A stretch of DNA of 64,000 bases from Aurantimonas coralicida DSM 14790 (GCF_000421645.1 NZ_ATXK01000001.1:558001-622000), one strand, 5' to 3'. Shown: positions 27,094 through 35,815, numbered from the stretch's first letter. The notes: a model not told the origin generated them from the letters alone. Numbers and translations are program-made.

Positions 27094-27171
27094 TTAGAAT
27101 TCGATCGGCATGTAGCCGTTGATTTCCATCGCGACGCAGACTTCCGTGATAACGGGCTTGTTCCAGGCCAT
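27094..27171 (-). CDS. pqqA: PQQ precursor peptide PqqA
   Basis: A 25-residue ribosomal peptide. It starts MAWNKPVITEV, holds the cross-linked Glu16-x-x-x-Tyr20 (EINGY) and ends MPIEF. The Glu and Tyr become the PQQ skeleton; the rest is removed by a protease. GGGAG lies seven bases before this ATG. A second in-frame ATG at 27177 adds Met-Thr but sits on the ribosome site, so I prefer 27171. It opens the operon, its stop TAA directly abuts the putative pqqB TTG, and it is divergent from meaB. PqqF/G proteases are not in the window. Confidence 0.95.
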   Translation of the reverse strand: MAWNKPVITEVCVAMEINGYMPIEF

Positions 27172-27364
27172 TGTCATTCTCCCAAAGTGCCGCGACCGAC
27201 AGAAGGTCGATCGCTGTACCCACCAACGGAAAGCTAGCAAAAGCGTTTCATCATCGAAAGCCACGCGGGGTCACAAAGACCGGTGCGAGCCGTTATCGGG
27301 AATGTTTCCTATACGGCGCCACTATGGTCGACAGCCACGCCGAGGCCCACTATTGCAGGCTCCC
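27172..27364. promoter_or_regulatory. Divergent promoter region pqqA / meaB
   Basis: A 193-base gap that must hold the pqqA promoter (minus) and the meaB promoter (plus). The pqqA leader holds a small inverted repeat (CGACC/GGTCG around 27192-27209) and a GGGAG ribosome site. I could not assign -35/-10 boxes with confidence. Confidence 0.5.
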
Positions 27365-28369
27365 ATGGCCGATTTCACCGATCCCGACACATTGGCGGCA
27401 TCCTTGCTCGAAGGATCGCGCGCCGCGCTCTCGCGGGCGATCACCCTGGTCGAATCGACCCGCGCGGACCATCGCGCGACGGCAGCCGCGCTGCTCGATC
27501 GTCTCGCGCCGGAAACCGGACGGGCCATCCGCATCGGGCTCAGCGGCGTTCCGGGCGTCGGAAAGTCGACCCTTCTCGACGCCTTCGGCTCCATGCTGAC
27601 GGCGAAGGGGCACCGGGTCGCGGTGCTGGCGGTGGACCCGTCCTCGGTCCGCAGCGGCGGCTCGATTCTCGGCGACAAGACCCGCATGGCGCGGCTGAGC
27701 GTCGATCGCAATGCCTATGTCCGCCCCTCCCCGTCCTCCGGCACGCTCGGCGGCGTCGCAGCCCAGACCCGCGAGACGATGCTTCTCTGCGAAGCGGCCG
27801 GCTTCGACGTGGTGATCGTCGAGACCATGGGCGTCGGCCAGGCCGAGGTCGCGGTGGCGGAGATGGTCGATCTCGTCCTTCTCCTGATGATCCCCGGCGG
27901 CGGCGACGAATTGCAGGGGATCAAGAAGGGCATTCTCGAGGTCGCCGACATCATCGCCATGAACAAGGCCGACGGCGGCAATGTCGACGCGGCGAAGACC
28001 GCCGCCTCCGAGATCCGCTCGGCGCTCAACATACTGGCGCCGCGTTCGGCCGCATGGCGCGTTCCCGTCGCCACGGTCTCCGGCATGACCGGCGCCGGGC
28101 TCGACGCGCTCTGGGGCGAGATCGAACGCTTCCGGCAGGTGCATGGCGACAACGGCGCCTGGGACGAACGCCGGGCCGACCAGCGCGTGCGCTGGCTGTG
28201 GTCCAGCCTCGACGCCGCGATCCGCCGGCGCGTCCTGTCCGGGCCGAACTGGCCGGCCGAGATCGCCGCCGGTGAAAACGCCGTGCGCACCGGGGAGCGG
28301 GCGCCCTCGGCCGTTGCCGAAGATATCCTCGACCATCTGGGTCTGCCCCGCTCCGGCGGGAACCGATGA
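27365..28369 (+). CDS. meaB: Methylmalonyl-CoA mutase GTPase chaperone MeaB
   Basis: A 334-residue G3E-family GTPase. Walker A is GVPGVGKST (residues 61-69). Further motifs are VLAVDPSS, DKTRMARL, VETMGVGQAE and the guanine-specific NKAD. MeaB (ArgK) protects methylmalonyl-CoA mutase, gates loading of adenosylcobalamin and ejects damaged cofactor. It serves the mutA-mutB product encoded at 16-20 kb, so the system is split across the pqq locus. The ATG at 27365 begins the natural helical N-terminus; the open frame extends upstream to 27119 without homology-like content. Confidence 0.93.
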   Translation: MADFTDPDTLAASLLEGSRAALSRAITLVESTRADHRATAAALLDRLAPETGRAIRIGLSGVPGVGKSTLLDAFGSMLTAKGHRVAVLAVDPSSVRSGGSILGDKTRMARLSVDRNAYVRPSPSSGTLGGVAAQTRETMLLCEAAGFDVVIVETMGVGQAEVAVAEMVDLVLLLMIPGGGDELQGIKKGILEVADIIAMNKADGGNVDAAKTAASEIRSALNILAPRSAAWRVPVATVSGMTGAGLDALWGEIERFRQVHGDNGAWDERRADQRVRWLWSSLDAAIRRRVLSGPNWPAEIAAGENAVRTGERAPSAVAEDILDHLGLPRSGGNR

Positions 28370-28477
28370 CGGCCGCCCCACCGTCGCAATCCTCCATTTC
28401 GCGCGTGTCGCAGCCAATGCCTGTGCACCGGCGCCGCGCGCCTTAGATCGCCTCTCACGAGAGCCAAGGATTTCTGC

Positions 28478-29299
28478 ATGTCCAACACAAGACCAGACCG
28501 CACTGCGCGCCTAGCCGTGCTGATCGACGCCGACAACGCCTCATCGCGGATCGCCGACGGCCTGTTCGAGGAAATCGCCAAGATCGGCGAAGCCAGCGTG
28601 CGCCGCATCTACGGCGACTTCTCCTCGTCGCGCTCGAAGGGCTGGGCCGACGTGCTGTCGCGCCACGCCATCATCCCGCAGCAGCAATTCGCCTACACCA
28701 CCGGCAAGAACGCCTCCGACATCACCCTCGTCATCGACGCGATGGACCTGCTCCACAGCGGACGCTTCGACGGCTTCTGCCTGGTGTCGTCGGACAGCGA
28801 CTTCACGCGGCTGGCGGCGCGGATCCGCGAGCAGGGCGTCGACGTCTACGGCTTCGGCGAGCAGAAGACCCCCGAGAGCTTCCGCCAGGCCTGCCGCCGC
28901 TTCATCTACACCGAGAACCTGCTGCCCCAGCGCATCGCACCGGAAAAGGACGACGGCAAGCCGACCAGCGCACCGCTCGCCAAGCCGCAGGAAGCCGCCG
29001 AACTGCTCAAGCGGGTCATCGACCAGATGGACACCGAGGATGGCTGGGTGAATCTCGGCAGCTTCGGCAAGCAGCTCCTCAACCTGTCCTCGGACTTCGA
29101 TCCGCGTACCTATGGCTTCAAGAAGCTGTCGGACCTCGTGCGCTCGACCGATCTGTTCGAGGTGGACGACCCGGAGGGCGGCAGCGTCGACATCCGGCTG
29201 AAGCCGACGACCAAACCGGCGCCGCGCCGGCGCTCCACCCGCAGCCCTGCCAAGAGCAGCGAGCGGACGCGGTCGGCGCCGAAGAGCGACTGGAGCTGA
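28478..29299 (+). CDS. NYN domain protein with OST-HTH/LOTUS domain
   Basis: A 273-residue protein. Residues about 11-145 form a NYN (PIN-like) ribonuclease domain with the acidic metal residues LIDADNAS (Asp17, Asp19), DITLVIDAMDLL and VSSDSDFTRLA. Residues about 165-240 match the OST-HTH/LOTUS fold that binds RNA (LLKRVIDQMDTEDGWVNLGSFG, FDPRTYGFKKLSDLV). The C-terminal 30 residues are basic and unstructured (PRRRSTRSPAK). The domain pair suggests an RNA-processing nuclease; substrates of bacterial members are unknown. AAGGA precedes the ATG by eight bases. It is convergent with the asparaginase gene, only 15 bases apart. Confidence 0.87.
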   Translation: MSNTRPDRTARLAVLIDADNASSRIADGLFEEIAKIGEASVRRIYGDFSSSRSKGWADVLSRHAIIPQQQFAYTTGKNASDITLVIDAMDLLHSGRFDGFCLVSSDSDFTRLAARIREQGVDVYGFGEQKTPESFRQACRRFIYTENLLPQRIAPEKDDGKPTSAPLAKPQEAAELLKRVIDQMDTEDGWVNLGSFGKQLLNLSSDFDPRTYGFKKLSDLVRSTDLFEVDDPEGGSVDIRLKPTTKPAPRRRSTRSPAKSSERTRSAPKSDWS

Positions 29300-29314
29300 G
29301 CGCCTGACGCCGGA

Positions 29315-30316
29315 CTAGTCGAGCGTCGCCCGGACGGCGCCGACCTCGGTCTTCTCCCAGTTGCGCAGGGTCGTCTCGGACAGCGCATCGAAACGGGCCG
29401 CCAGATCGGCATCGTGGCTGCGCAGCGCCGCGGCGATGACCGCTGCCGCTAGCACCTCACTGGCCCGCGTCGCCCCGTCATCGATCTTCAGCGCGAAGCC
29501 GAGGCCGAACTCCGGTAGCGCCCCGCAGAACACGCCCTCCGCACCGGTCTTGGCGAAGACCTTGCCGGGCGCGGCCTGCATCAGCGCCTCGCAGGCCCGG
29601 CCGGTGCCCGACATTTCCCAGGGATGGGCCATGCAGGCGTCGATGAGCCGCCGGCCGGCGGCTGCGCGCTCGGGGGCGATCCCATGTCCGCTGACCAGCT
29701 TGGCGAAGCCATGGGCGAAGCTCTTCAGCGGCGCAGCGAAGGTTGGGATCGAGCAGCCGTCGGTACCGCAGACATCGGAATTCAGATCGAAGCCGGTCAG
29801 ATCCTCGATCACCGCCTTGGCGCGCTGCTGCACCGGATGACCAAGCCCGACATAGCCGCGGGTTTCCTCGCCCTGATGCACCGCCGTGCAGAGGAAGCCG
29901 GCATGCTTGCCCGAGCAGTTGTTATGCAGCGCCGTCGGCTTCTCGCCGCGCCGGGCCAGCTCGCGCGACACCGACGCGTCGAACGGCCAGTGGCAGCCGC
30001 ATTCGAGCACCGTGCCGTCGAGCCCGGCTTTCGCCAGCATCTCCGCCGCCAGACGCGCATGGCCGTCCTCACCCGAATGGGAGGCACAGGCCAGCGCCAG
30101 TTCCCGGTCGCCGAAACCGTAGGCATCGGCGGCGCCCGTCTCGATCAGCGGAATGCCCTGGAACACCTTGATCGCCGAGCGCGGAAACACCGGCCGCAGG
30201 ATGTCTCCGCGATGGTCGACCATCTCGCCCGAACCATCGACGAGCGCGAAACCGCCGCGATGGAAACTCTCCACGATACCACCGCGGGTCACTTCCACGA
30301 GAACCGGGTTTGCCAT
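29315..30316 (-). CDS. L-asparaginase, class 3 (ReAV/asparaginase II family)
   Basis: A 333-residue enzyme that hydrolyses L-asparagine to aspartate and ammonia. It belongs to the class defined by the Rhizobium etli ReAV structure, unrelated to E. coli AnsB. The nucleophile pair is visible as Ser47-x-x-Lys50 (RSAIK), with Ser79 (CASHSGED) and a candidate Lys256 (AKTGAEG). The zinc ligands Cys134-x-x-Lys137 (NCSGKHAG) and Cys188 (CGTDGCSIP) are all present and numbered one below ReAV. The start at 30316 opens the conserved MANPVLVEVTRGG. Neighbours show no link. Confidence 0.92.
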   Translation of the reverse strand: MANPVLVEVTRGGIVESFHRGGFALVDGSGEMVDHRGDILRPVFPRSAIKVFQGIPLIETGAADAYGFGDRELALACASHSGEDGHARLAAEMLAKAGLDGTVLECGCHWPFDASVSRELARRGEKPTALHNNCSGKHAGFLCTAVHQGEETRGYVGLGHPVQQRAKAVIEDLTGFDLNSDVCGTDGCSIPTFAAPLKSFAHGFAKLVSGHGIAPERAAAGRRLIDACMAHPWEMSGTGRACEALMQAAPGKVFAKTGAEGVFCGALPEFGLGFALKIDDGATRASEVLAAAVIAAALRSHDADLAARFDALSETTLRNWEKTEVGAVRATLD

Positions 30317-30400
30317 TGGGCACCTCGACCTTAAGCTGCTGTTTCGAAACGTCGCCTCAATATCAGTCCGATACGCCCCCCGCCACCTGCCCGCGAGCCG

Positions 30401-31147
30401 ATGCGTCCCTTGAAATTGCTGCTGCTTCTCATTGCCGGGGTCTATGTGCTGCCGGCGGCCCTGTCCGCATTGCTCTGGTGGACCGGCGAACATCCCGGCT
30501 CGTGGCGCCAGGCGGACTGGAGCTCGGCCCAGATTCTGCCGGTGCCGGACGACGGCACGCCGGCGGCCCTCTACATTCTCGCCGCGCGCACCGGCGGCAT
30601 GAAGGGCGCCGTTTCCCAGCATTCCTGGATCGTCTTGAAGGGCGATGGCGCCAGCCCCTACGAGCGCTGGGACAAGGTCGGCTGGGGCATGCCGATCCGG
30701 CAGAACCACCGGCCGGCCGATGGCCTGTGGTACTCCAATGTTCCCGAGATCGTCGTCGCCGTCACGGGAGAGCGCGCCGAACGCCTGATCCCGCAGGTCC
30801 GCGACGCCATCGCCTCCTACCCCTTCGCAGCGTCGGGCGGCTACCACATCTTCCCCGGGCCGAACTCCAACACCTTCGTCGCCCATGTGATGCGCGCCGT
30901 GCCCGGCATCGCCGCCACCCTGCCGGCCGCCGCGATTGGCCGCGACTACCCCTCCGAGGGCCGCCTCGTCGCGCTCGATCCCGACCGGGCGGAGTTCCGC
31001 CTCTCGCTGTGGGGCTATGCGGGCCTCGTCGTCGGCTGGGATTCGGGCTTCGAGGTCAATTTCCTTGGCCTCGTCGCCGGGCTCGACCCCCGCCGCCTGG
31101 CGATCAAGGTCCCGGCCTTCGGCACCTACGCCCTGCGCGGGACCTAG
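30401..31147 (+). CDS. DUF3750 family membrane-anchored protein
   Basis: A 248-residue protein with an N-terminal hydrophobic segment (residues 5-25, LLLLLIAGVYVLPAALSALLWW) that is probably a signal anchor. The rest resembles DUF3750: the short motif QHSWIVLKGDG, RWDKVGWGMPIRQN, YHIFPGPNSNTFVAHVMR and a C-terminal segment GYAGLVVGWDSGFEVNFLGL. The pattern NSNTF preceded by an H recalls papain-like NlpC/P60 folds, but I see no firm catalytic triad. Function is unknown. It is divergent from the asparaginase gene, 84 bases away. Confidence 0.75.
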   Translation: MRPLKLLLLLIAGVYVLPAALSALLWWTGEHPGSWRQADWSSAQILPVPDDGTPAALYILAARTGGMKGAVSQHSWIVLKGDGASPYERWDKVGWGMPIRQNHRPADGLWYSNVPEIVVAVTGERAERLIPQVRDAIASYPFAASGGYHIFPGPNSNTFVAHVMRAVPGIAATLPAAAIGRDYPSEGRLVALDPDRAEFRLSLWGYAGLVVGWDSGFEVNFLGLVAGLDPRRLAIKVPAFGTYALRGT

Positions 31148-31288
31148 CGGAACGCCAAGAAGACCGGCGTGATCGCGAACGCAACATGCAATGCAGCCCG
31201 GCACCGATGCTTAACGCGCGGAAACAGCAACCTTTCGTTCACCACGACTTGCTAGGCTTCCCGGAATTGTTGCGGGGGAGACGCCGGC

Positions 31289-32713
31289 ATGCTGCAGATG
31301 ATGCGCAAACAGAGAAGCTATCGCGAGCAGTTCGCCGACGCGGTGATCGAAGTCTCGCCCGACGGCTACTACGTCCTGCAGGACGGCGTGATCCGCGACT
31401 GCAATCCCGCGACCGAGGCCATGCTGAGGGGCAAGCGCGAGGGCATCGTCGGCCTCACCCCGAAGGCGATTTCCCCGGACACTCAGCCCGATGGCAGTCG
31501 CAGCGACGCCCGGCTCCGCGACATTCTCGCCGAGGCGACGAAGAACGGCGCGGCGCGCTTCGAATGGACGACCAAGCGTCTCGACGGCACGACCTTTCCC
31601 GGCTTCGTCACCATCATGGCGACGAAAATCAACGGCAAACCCGCCTATGTCACCTTCCTCGTCGACCTCACGGTGATGGTCGAGATGCGTGAGGAGGGTG
31701 CGAAGGCGCAGGCCGCCGAAGCCAGGGCTGCGGAGGAGCAGACCCGCGCCATCGAGACACTGGCGACGGCGCTGAACCAGATCGCCGGCGGCGACCTTCG
31801 CGCCCGCCTCGCGACGAAGCTGCCGGCCGCCTTCGGCAAGATCGGCACCGATTTCGACAGCGCCATCGGCGCTCTGGCCGACGCGCTCGCCGAAGTGGCA
31901 TCTACCGTCGGCAGCGTCGAGCAGGCGACGGGCGGCATCGCCCAGTCCTCCGCCGATCTGGCGCACCGCACCGAGCAGCAGGCGGCTTCCCTGGAGCAGA
32001 CGGTCGCGGCCCTCGGCGAGGTGACGGCGGCAGTCAACCGAACGGCCGAGAGTTCCAGCCAGGCGCGGACCGTGGCGACGGCAGCCCGCGACAAGGCGGA
32101 AAAGGGCGGCGAGGTCGTCTCGCGCGCCGTTGCCGCGATGAGCCGCATCGAGACCTCCTCCCACAAGATCGGCGAAATCATCGGGGTGATCGACGAAATC
32201 GCCTTCCAGACCAATCTCCTGGCGCTGAATGCCGGCGTCGAGGCGGCCCGTGCCGGCGAGGCCGGCAAGGGCTTCGCCGTGGTCGCGCAGGAAGTGCGTG
32301 GCCTTGCCCAGCGCTCCGCCGATGCGGCGAAGGAGATCAAGCTGCTTATCTCGGCCTCCGGCGAGGAGGTGAAGAACGGCGTCGAACTCGTCACCGCATC
32401 AGGTCGCAGCCTCGACGAGATCGTCCAGGAAGTCGCCGCGATGACCGACGTCATCGGCCGGATCGCGGTCTCCGCGACCGAACAGGCGACGAGCCTGAGG
32501 GAGGTCTCCGGCGCTGCCGCCGAGATGGACCGGGCGACCCAGCAGAACGCCGCCCTGGTCGAGGAGACCACCGCCGCCGTGCAGGCGCTGGCGGCCGATG
32601 CCCGCAATCTCGGTGATGTGGTCGAACGCTTCCGCCTGGAGGACGATGCCGTCCATCAGCGCGGCGGCTCGCAGCAACCCGCTTCGCGCTCGCGTCTCGA
32701 CCGCGCCGCCTGA
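31289..32713 (+). CDS. Soluble methyl-accepting chemotaxis protein with PAS domain
   Basis: A 474-residue chemoreceptor without transmembrane segments. Residues about 10-135 form a PAS domain ([31 protein letters not shown]). A HAMP-like stretch at about 150-200 includes [14 protein letters not shown]. The signalling module from about 210 to 450 includes the conserved hairpin [44 protein letters not shown] (given in short parts: [13 protein letters not shown] and [10 protein letters not shown]). It should sense an internal signal, such as redox, oxygen or a metabolite, and control CheA. No che gene is near. GGGGGAG lies just upstream of the ATG. Confidence 0.9.
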   Translation: MLQMMRKQRSYREQFADAVIEVSPDGYYVLQDGVIRDCNPATEAMLRGKREGIVGLTPKAISPDTQPDGSRSDARLRDILAEATKNGAARFEWTTKRLDGTTFPGFVTIMATKINGKPAYVTFLVDLTVMVEMREEGAKAQAAEARAAEEQTRAIETLATALNQIAGGDLRARLATKLPAAFGKIGTDFDSAIGALADALAEVASTVGSVEQATGGIAQSSADLAHRTEQQAASLEQTVAALGEVTAAVNRTAESSSQARTVATAARDKAEKGGEVVSRAVAAMSRIETSSHKIGEIIGVIDEIAFQTNLLALNAGVEAARAGEAGKGFAVVAQEVRGLAQRSADAAKEIKLLISASGEEVKNGVELVTASGRSLDEIVQEVAAMTDVIGRIAVSATEQATSLREVSGAAAEMDRATQQNAALVEETTAAVQALAADARNLGDVVERFRLEDDAVHQRGGSQQPASRSRLDRAA

Positions 32714-32822
32714 ACGGCAGCCAGACAAGGGCGCGTCGCCCGATCGTTGCGCCAGGCAACGCGTTCGCGTTTCGAAGAAGGCCGGAAACACGAGCGGAGT
32801 TTCCGTGCCGCTCGCGATCGGC

Positions 32823-33893
32823 TCAGCCTGTTCGTGCCGCCTCCGCCAGTGACAACCGGCCCAGCAGATCCTGCGCCGTGCGCGTCGCCGCGCCGGCGGC
32901 CATCGCCATCTGCGGCAGGATCATCCATTCCAGCGTCCAGGCCGCACCCGACCGCTCGTTCTCATGGACCAGCGAGTGGTGCAGACCCGAGACCAGCGTG
33001 GCGTTGAAGCGCGCCAGCGTGACCAGCACCTCCGCCCCGACGGGGTTCTGCTTGTGCGGCATGGCCGAGGATCCGCCACCTCCCTGCAGCGCCAGTTCGC
33101 CGACCTCGTTCTGCAACGACAGCACGACGTCCTGCCCGAACTTGCCGAGCGCGCCGGTGATCAGCGACAGCCAGGTACCGAACTCGACGATGCCGTCGCG
33201 GTCCGAATGCAGCGAGCCCGGCGCCGACCAGAGCCCCAGCGTCTCGGCGACGCGCGCGGCTATCGCGTCCCCCTTGCCGTCGAGACCGGCACGGTCCCCG
33301 ACGGCGCCGCCGAACCGCAGCGCGAAGGCCCTCGGGGCGATCTCCTCGCGCCGCAGCCGGCACCGCACCAGCGGGTCCGACCACGCCGAAAGTTTACGCT
33401 GGAACCGGGTCGGGCGGGCCGCCTGCATGCGGGTATGGGCCATCACCTCAGCATCGCCGGCCGCGATGCTCCACTCTGCCAGCCCGTCGACCAGTGCCGC
33501 CAGCCGCCGATCGAGGACGAGGGACACCCCCTGCATGCGCATCGCCATGGACGCGTCGATCACGTCCTGGCTGGTCGCGCCCTTGTGCAGCGCCGCAGCA
33601 TGATCGTCGGCGAGATCGGCCCTGAGCTGACGCAGCAGGTCCGGCACGACCACCCCGTCGCGGGCCGTTCCGTCCGCCAGACCGGCAATGTCCGGGGTGA
33701 AACCCGACGTCCGCGCCGCGATCGCGGCAGCTGATTCTGCGGCGATCAGCCCTTCCGCGGCCTCGGCCTCGGCCAGCGCCGTCTCGAAGGCCAGCATGGC
33801 TTCAATGTCCGATGCGGCGGTGAAGTAGGAGGAGAGCTCCTCGTCCCCCACGAGCCCGGCGAGGATCGGATTGGAGAAGACGGCTGCCGTCAT
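32823..33893 (-). CDS. pcaB: 3-carboxy-cis,cis-muconate cycloisomerase
   Basis: A 356-residue member of the fumarase/aspartase superfamily. The signature GSSAMPHKQNP and the segments HKGATSQDVIDASMAMR, HTRMQAARPTRF and VQALHGGGSS-like region (ELALQGGGGSSAMPHK) mark pcaB. It converts 3-carboxy-cis,cis-muconate to 4-carboxymuconolactone in the protocatechuate branch of the beta-ketoadipate pathway. Its start overlaps the pcaD stop (ATGA), so the two are co-translated. No pcaGH dioxygenase or pcaC is adjacent. A longer frame beginning at 33971 lies inside pcaD and is rejected. Confidence 0.9.
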   Translation of the reverse strand: MTAAVFSNPILAGLVGDEELSSYFTAASDIEAMLAFETALAEAEAAEGLIAAESAAAIAARTSGFTPDIAGLADGTARDGVVVPDLLRQLRADLADDHAAALHKGATSQDVIDASMAMRMQGVSLVLDRRLAALVDGLAEWSIAAGDAEVMAHTRMQAARPTRFQRKLSAWSDPLVRCRLRREEIAPRAFALRFGGAVGDRAGLDGKGDAIAARVAETLGLWSAPGSLHSDRDGIVEFGTWLSLITGALGKFGQDVVLSLQNEVGELALQGGGGSSAMPHKQNPVGAEVLVTLARFNATLVSGLHHSLVHENERSGAAWTLEWMILPQMAMAAGAATRTAQDLLGRLSLAEAARTG

Positions 33894-34696
33894 TGGTTGC
33901 CCGCGCCGCCGAACACCTCGGCCGCGAAGTCCGCGACCAGGCGCGTCGTCGCCTGCGGCTGCTCGATGCATGGCAGATGCCCGGCATTCTCGACGATCTC
34001 GAAGCGCGCGCCAGCGATGAGATCGGCAGTCGAGCGCACGAGATCGGGCGGGGTCGAGCCGTCATGGTCGCCGACGACGCAGAGCACCGGCAGCGTCAGT
34101 GCTCCTGTCGCGTCTGTATAATCGGCATCGCGCAGGGCGCAGCAACTGCCCAGATAGCCGGCCAGCGGCGTGCGCAGCAGCATGTTGGAATAGCCCACGA
34201 AATCGGGCTTGCCGGGCGCGCGGAAGTCGGGCGTGAACCAGCGCTGCAGAATCTGGTCGGAAATGGCCGCGATGCCGTCCGCCTCGATCGCGGTAATCCG
34301 CTGGTTCCACAGCTCGTCCGAGCCGATGCGATGCGCCGTATCCATCAGCACCAGCCCCTTGGCGACGCCCGGATGCTGCGAGGCGAGCCCCTGCGCGATC
34401 ATGCCGCCGATCGACAGCCCGACGACCAGCGGATCGACGAGACCCAGATGATCGATCAGCGCCTTCAGGTCGGCCACGTGGTCTTCCATCGCATAGGGGG
34501 ACGGCGTTGCCTCCGACAGGCCATGACCACGCTTGTCGTAGCGAACGATCCGGTAATCGGCCGCCAGATCGGCCACCATGGCGTCCCAGATGCGGAAATC
34601 GGTCCCGAGCGAATTGGCGAAGACCAGCGTCGGCCCTGCCGCGTTCCCCTCGACCTTGTGATGGAGAACGACGCCGTTGACCCGTTCGAATGCCAT
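33890..34696 (-). CDS. pcaD: 3-oxoadipate enol-lactonase
   Basis: A 268-residue alpha/beta hydrolase. The nucleophile is in GLSIGG, the acid in GDHDGSTP and the histidine in NAGHLPCIEQP, as in PcaD. Other family marks are FANSLGTDFRIWD (oxyanion hole) and YDKRGHGLS. It hydrolyses 3-oxoadipate enol-lactone to 3-oxoadipate. The gene is the first of a pcaD-pcaB pair, with the start at 34696 (MAFERVNGVVLHH). It diverges from the PfkB kinase gene, 168 bases away. No PcaQ or PcaR regulator is in the window. Confidence 0.92.
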   Translation of the reverse strand: MAFERVNGVVLHHKVEGNAAGPTLVFANSLGTDFRIWDAMVADLAADYRIVRYDKRGHGLSEATPSPYAMEDHVADLKALIDHLGLVDPLVVGLSIGGMIAQGLASQHPGVAKGLVLMDTAHRIGSDELWNQRITAIEADGIAAISDQILQRWFTPDFRAPGKPDFVGYSNMLLRTPLAGYLGSCCALRDADYTDATGALTLPVLCVVGDHDGSTPPDLVRSTADLIAGARFEIVENAGHLPCIEQPQATTRLVADFAAEVFGGAGNQ

Positions 34697-34864
34697 TGCT
34701 GCGGTATCCTTGTTACTTGCTCCGTTCGGCGATCATAGGCGTGGCGGCCGCGGAAGAAAGCCCATTGCAGCGTCCGTCCCGACCGCCCCTCGCCTTCCCC
34801 GTTTCGCCGAGACCTGCTAGCCGCTAAAGGCACCAGAGTGGATCCGGGGTGCGGGAGGCCTGCC

Positions 34865-35815
34865 ATGTTCCTCAGTTGCGGCGATGCGCTGTTCGATCTT
34901 TTCGTCGAAACCGGCGACGACGTGGCGCAGATCGCGCTTGCCGGCCGTGTCGGCGGCTCGCCGCTGAATGTCGCGCTCGGTCTGGCGCGCCTCGGACATC
35001 CCGCCGGCTTCTTCACCAAGGTCTCGCGCGACATCTTCGGCACCCGCATTCGCGGCTTCATGGAACGCGAGGCGATCGACCAGCAATTCCTGATCCCGAC
35101 GGATCGCAACACCACGCTCGCCATGGTCTCGCTAGCGGCCGACGGCTCGGCGGCCTACGATTTCTACATCGAGGGCACGGCCGACCGTTCGGTCGAACCG
35201 TCGGACGTACCGGCCGAATTTCCCGAGGCGCTCGCCGCGATCCATGTCGCGTCCTATTCCACCGTCACCGAACCGACGGCATCCGCACTGATGAAGCTGG
35301 TGCGCCAGGAATCCGGGCGACGCTTCATCTCCTACGATCCGAACATCCGCACCGCGATCGAGCCGGACATCGACATCTGGCGCGCGAAAGTCGCCGAGAT
35401 CGTCCCCTTCGCCGGTTTGGTGAAGGCAAGCGAGGAGGATCTCGAACAGCTCTATCCGGGACGCGCCGCCGAAGCCGTGCTGGCGGACTGGGTCGGCGCC
35501 GGAGCGGAGATGGCGGTGGTCACGCGCGGAGAGAACGGCGCTATTGCGCTGACGGGTGGCGGCGTCACCGCCACGGTCGCGGGGCAGCGGATCGTCGTCG
35601 CCGATACGGTCGGCGCCGGCGACACGTTTCAGGCCGCACTTCTGGCTGCGCTCAAGGAGCGCGGGCAATTGTCACGCGCCGCCCTGAAGCAGGCCGACCA
35701 GGCCAGCGTGGAATCGCTGCTTCGCTTCGCGGTCGGGGCGGCCGCGGTCACCTGCTCCCGTCGCGGCGCCGACCTGCCGCGCCGCGCCGATCTCGGGCTG
35801 CCGCCGCTGGCCTGA
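34865..35815 (+). CDS. PfkB-family carbohydrate kinase
   Basis: A 316-residue sugar kinase of the ribokinase fold. Visible features are FLSCGDALFDLF at the start, the di-glycine lid VGGSPLNVALGLARLG, and the C-terminal PfkB signature DTVGAGDTFQAALLAAL with the catalytic Asp. Family members phosphorylate fructose, ribose, adenosine or 2-keto-3-deoxygluconate, and the sequence does not settle which; fructokinase is the most common label. I use the ATG at 34865 because GGGAGG lies upstream. An upstream in-frame GTG at 34838 would add nine residues. Confidence 0.82.
   Translation: MFLSCGDALFDLFVETGDDVAQIALAGRVGGSPLNVALGLARLGHPAGFFTKVSRDIFGTRIRGFMEREAIDQQFLIPTDRNTTLAMVSLAADGSAAYDFYIEGTADRSVEPSDVPAEFPEALAAIHVASYSTVTEPTASALMKLVRQESGRRFISYDPNIRTAIEPDIDIWRAKVAEIVPFAGLVKASEEDLEQLYPGRAAEAVLADWVGAGAEMAVVTRGENGAIALTGGGVTATVAGQRIVVADTVGAGDTFQAALLAALKERGQLSRAALKQADQASVESLLRFAVGAAAVTCSRRGADLPRRADLGLPPLA

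Noticed and set aside
27172-27177. Upstream ATG for pqqA (adds Met-Thr)
   Set aside because: It overlaps the ribosome site GGGAGA; the ATG at 27171 has correct spacing and the family N-terminus.
34838-34864. Upstream GTG start for the PfkB kinase
   Set aside because: The ATG at 34865 has GGGAGG at the right distance and matches the family N-terminus.
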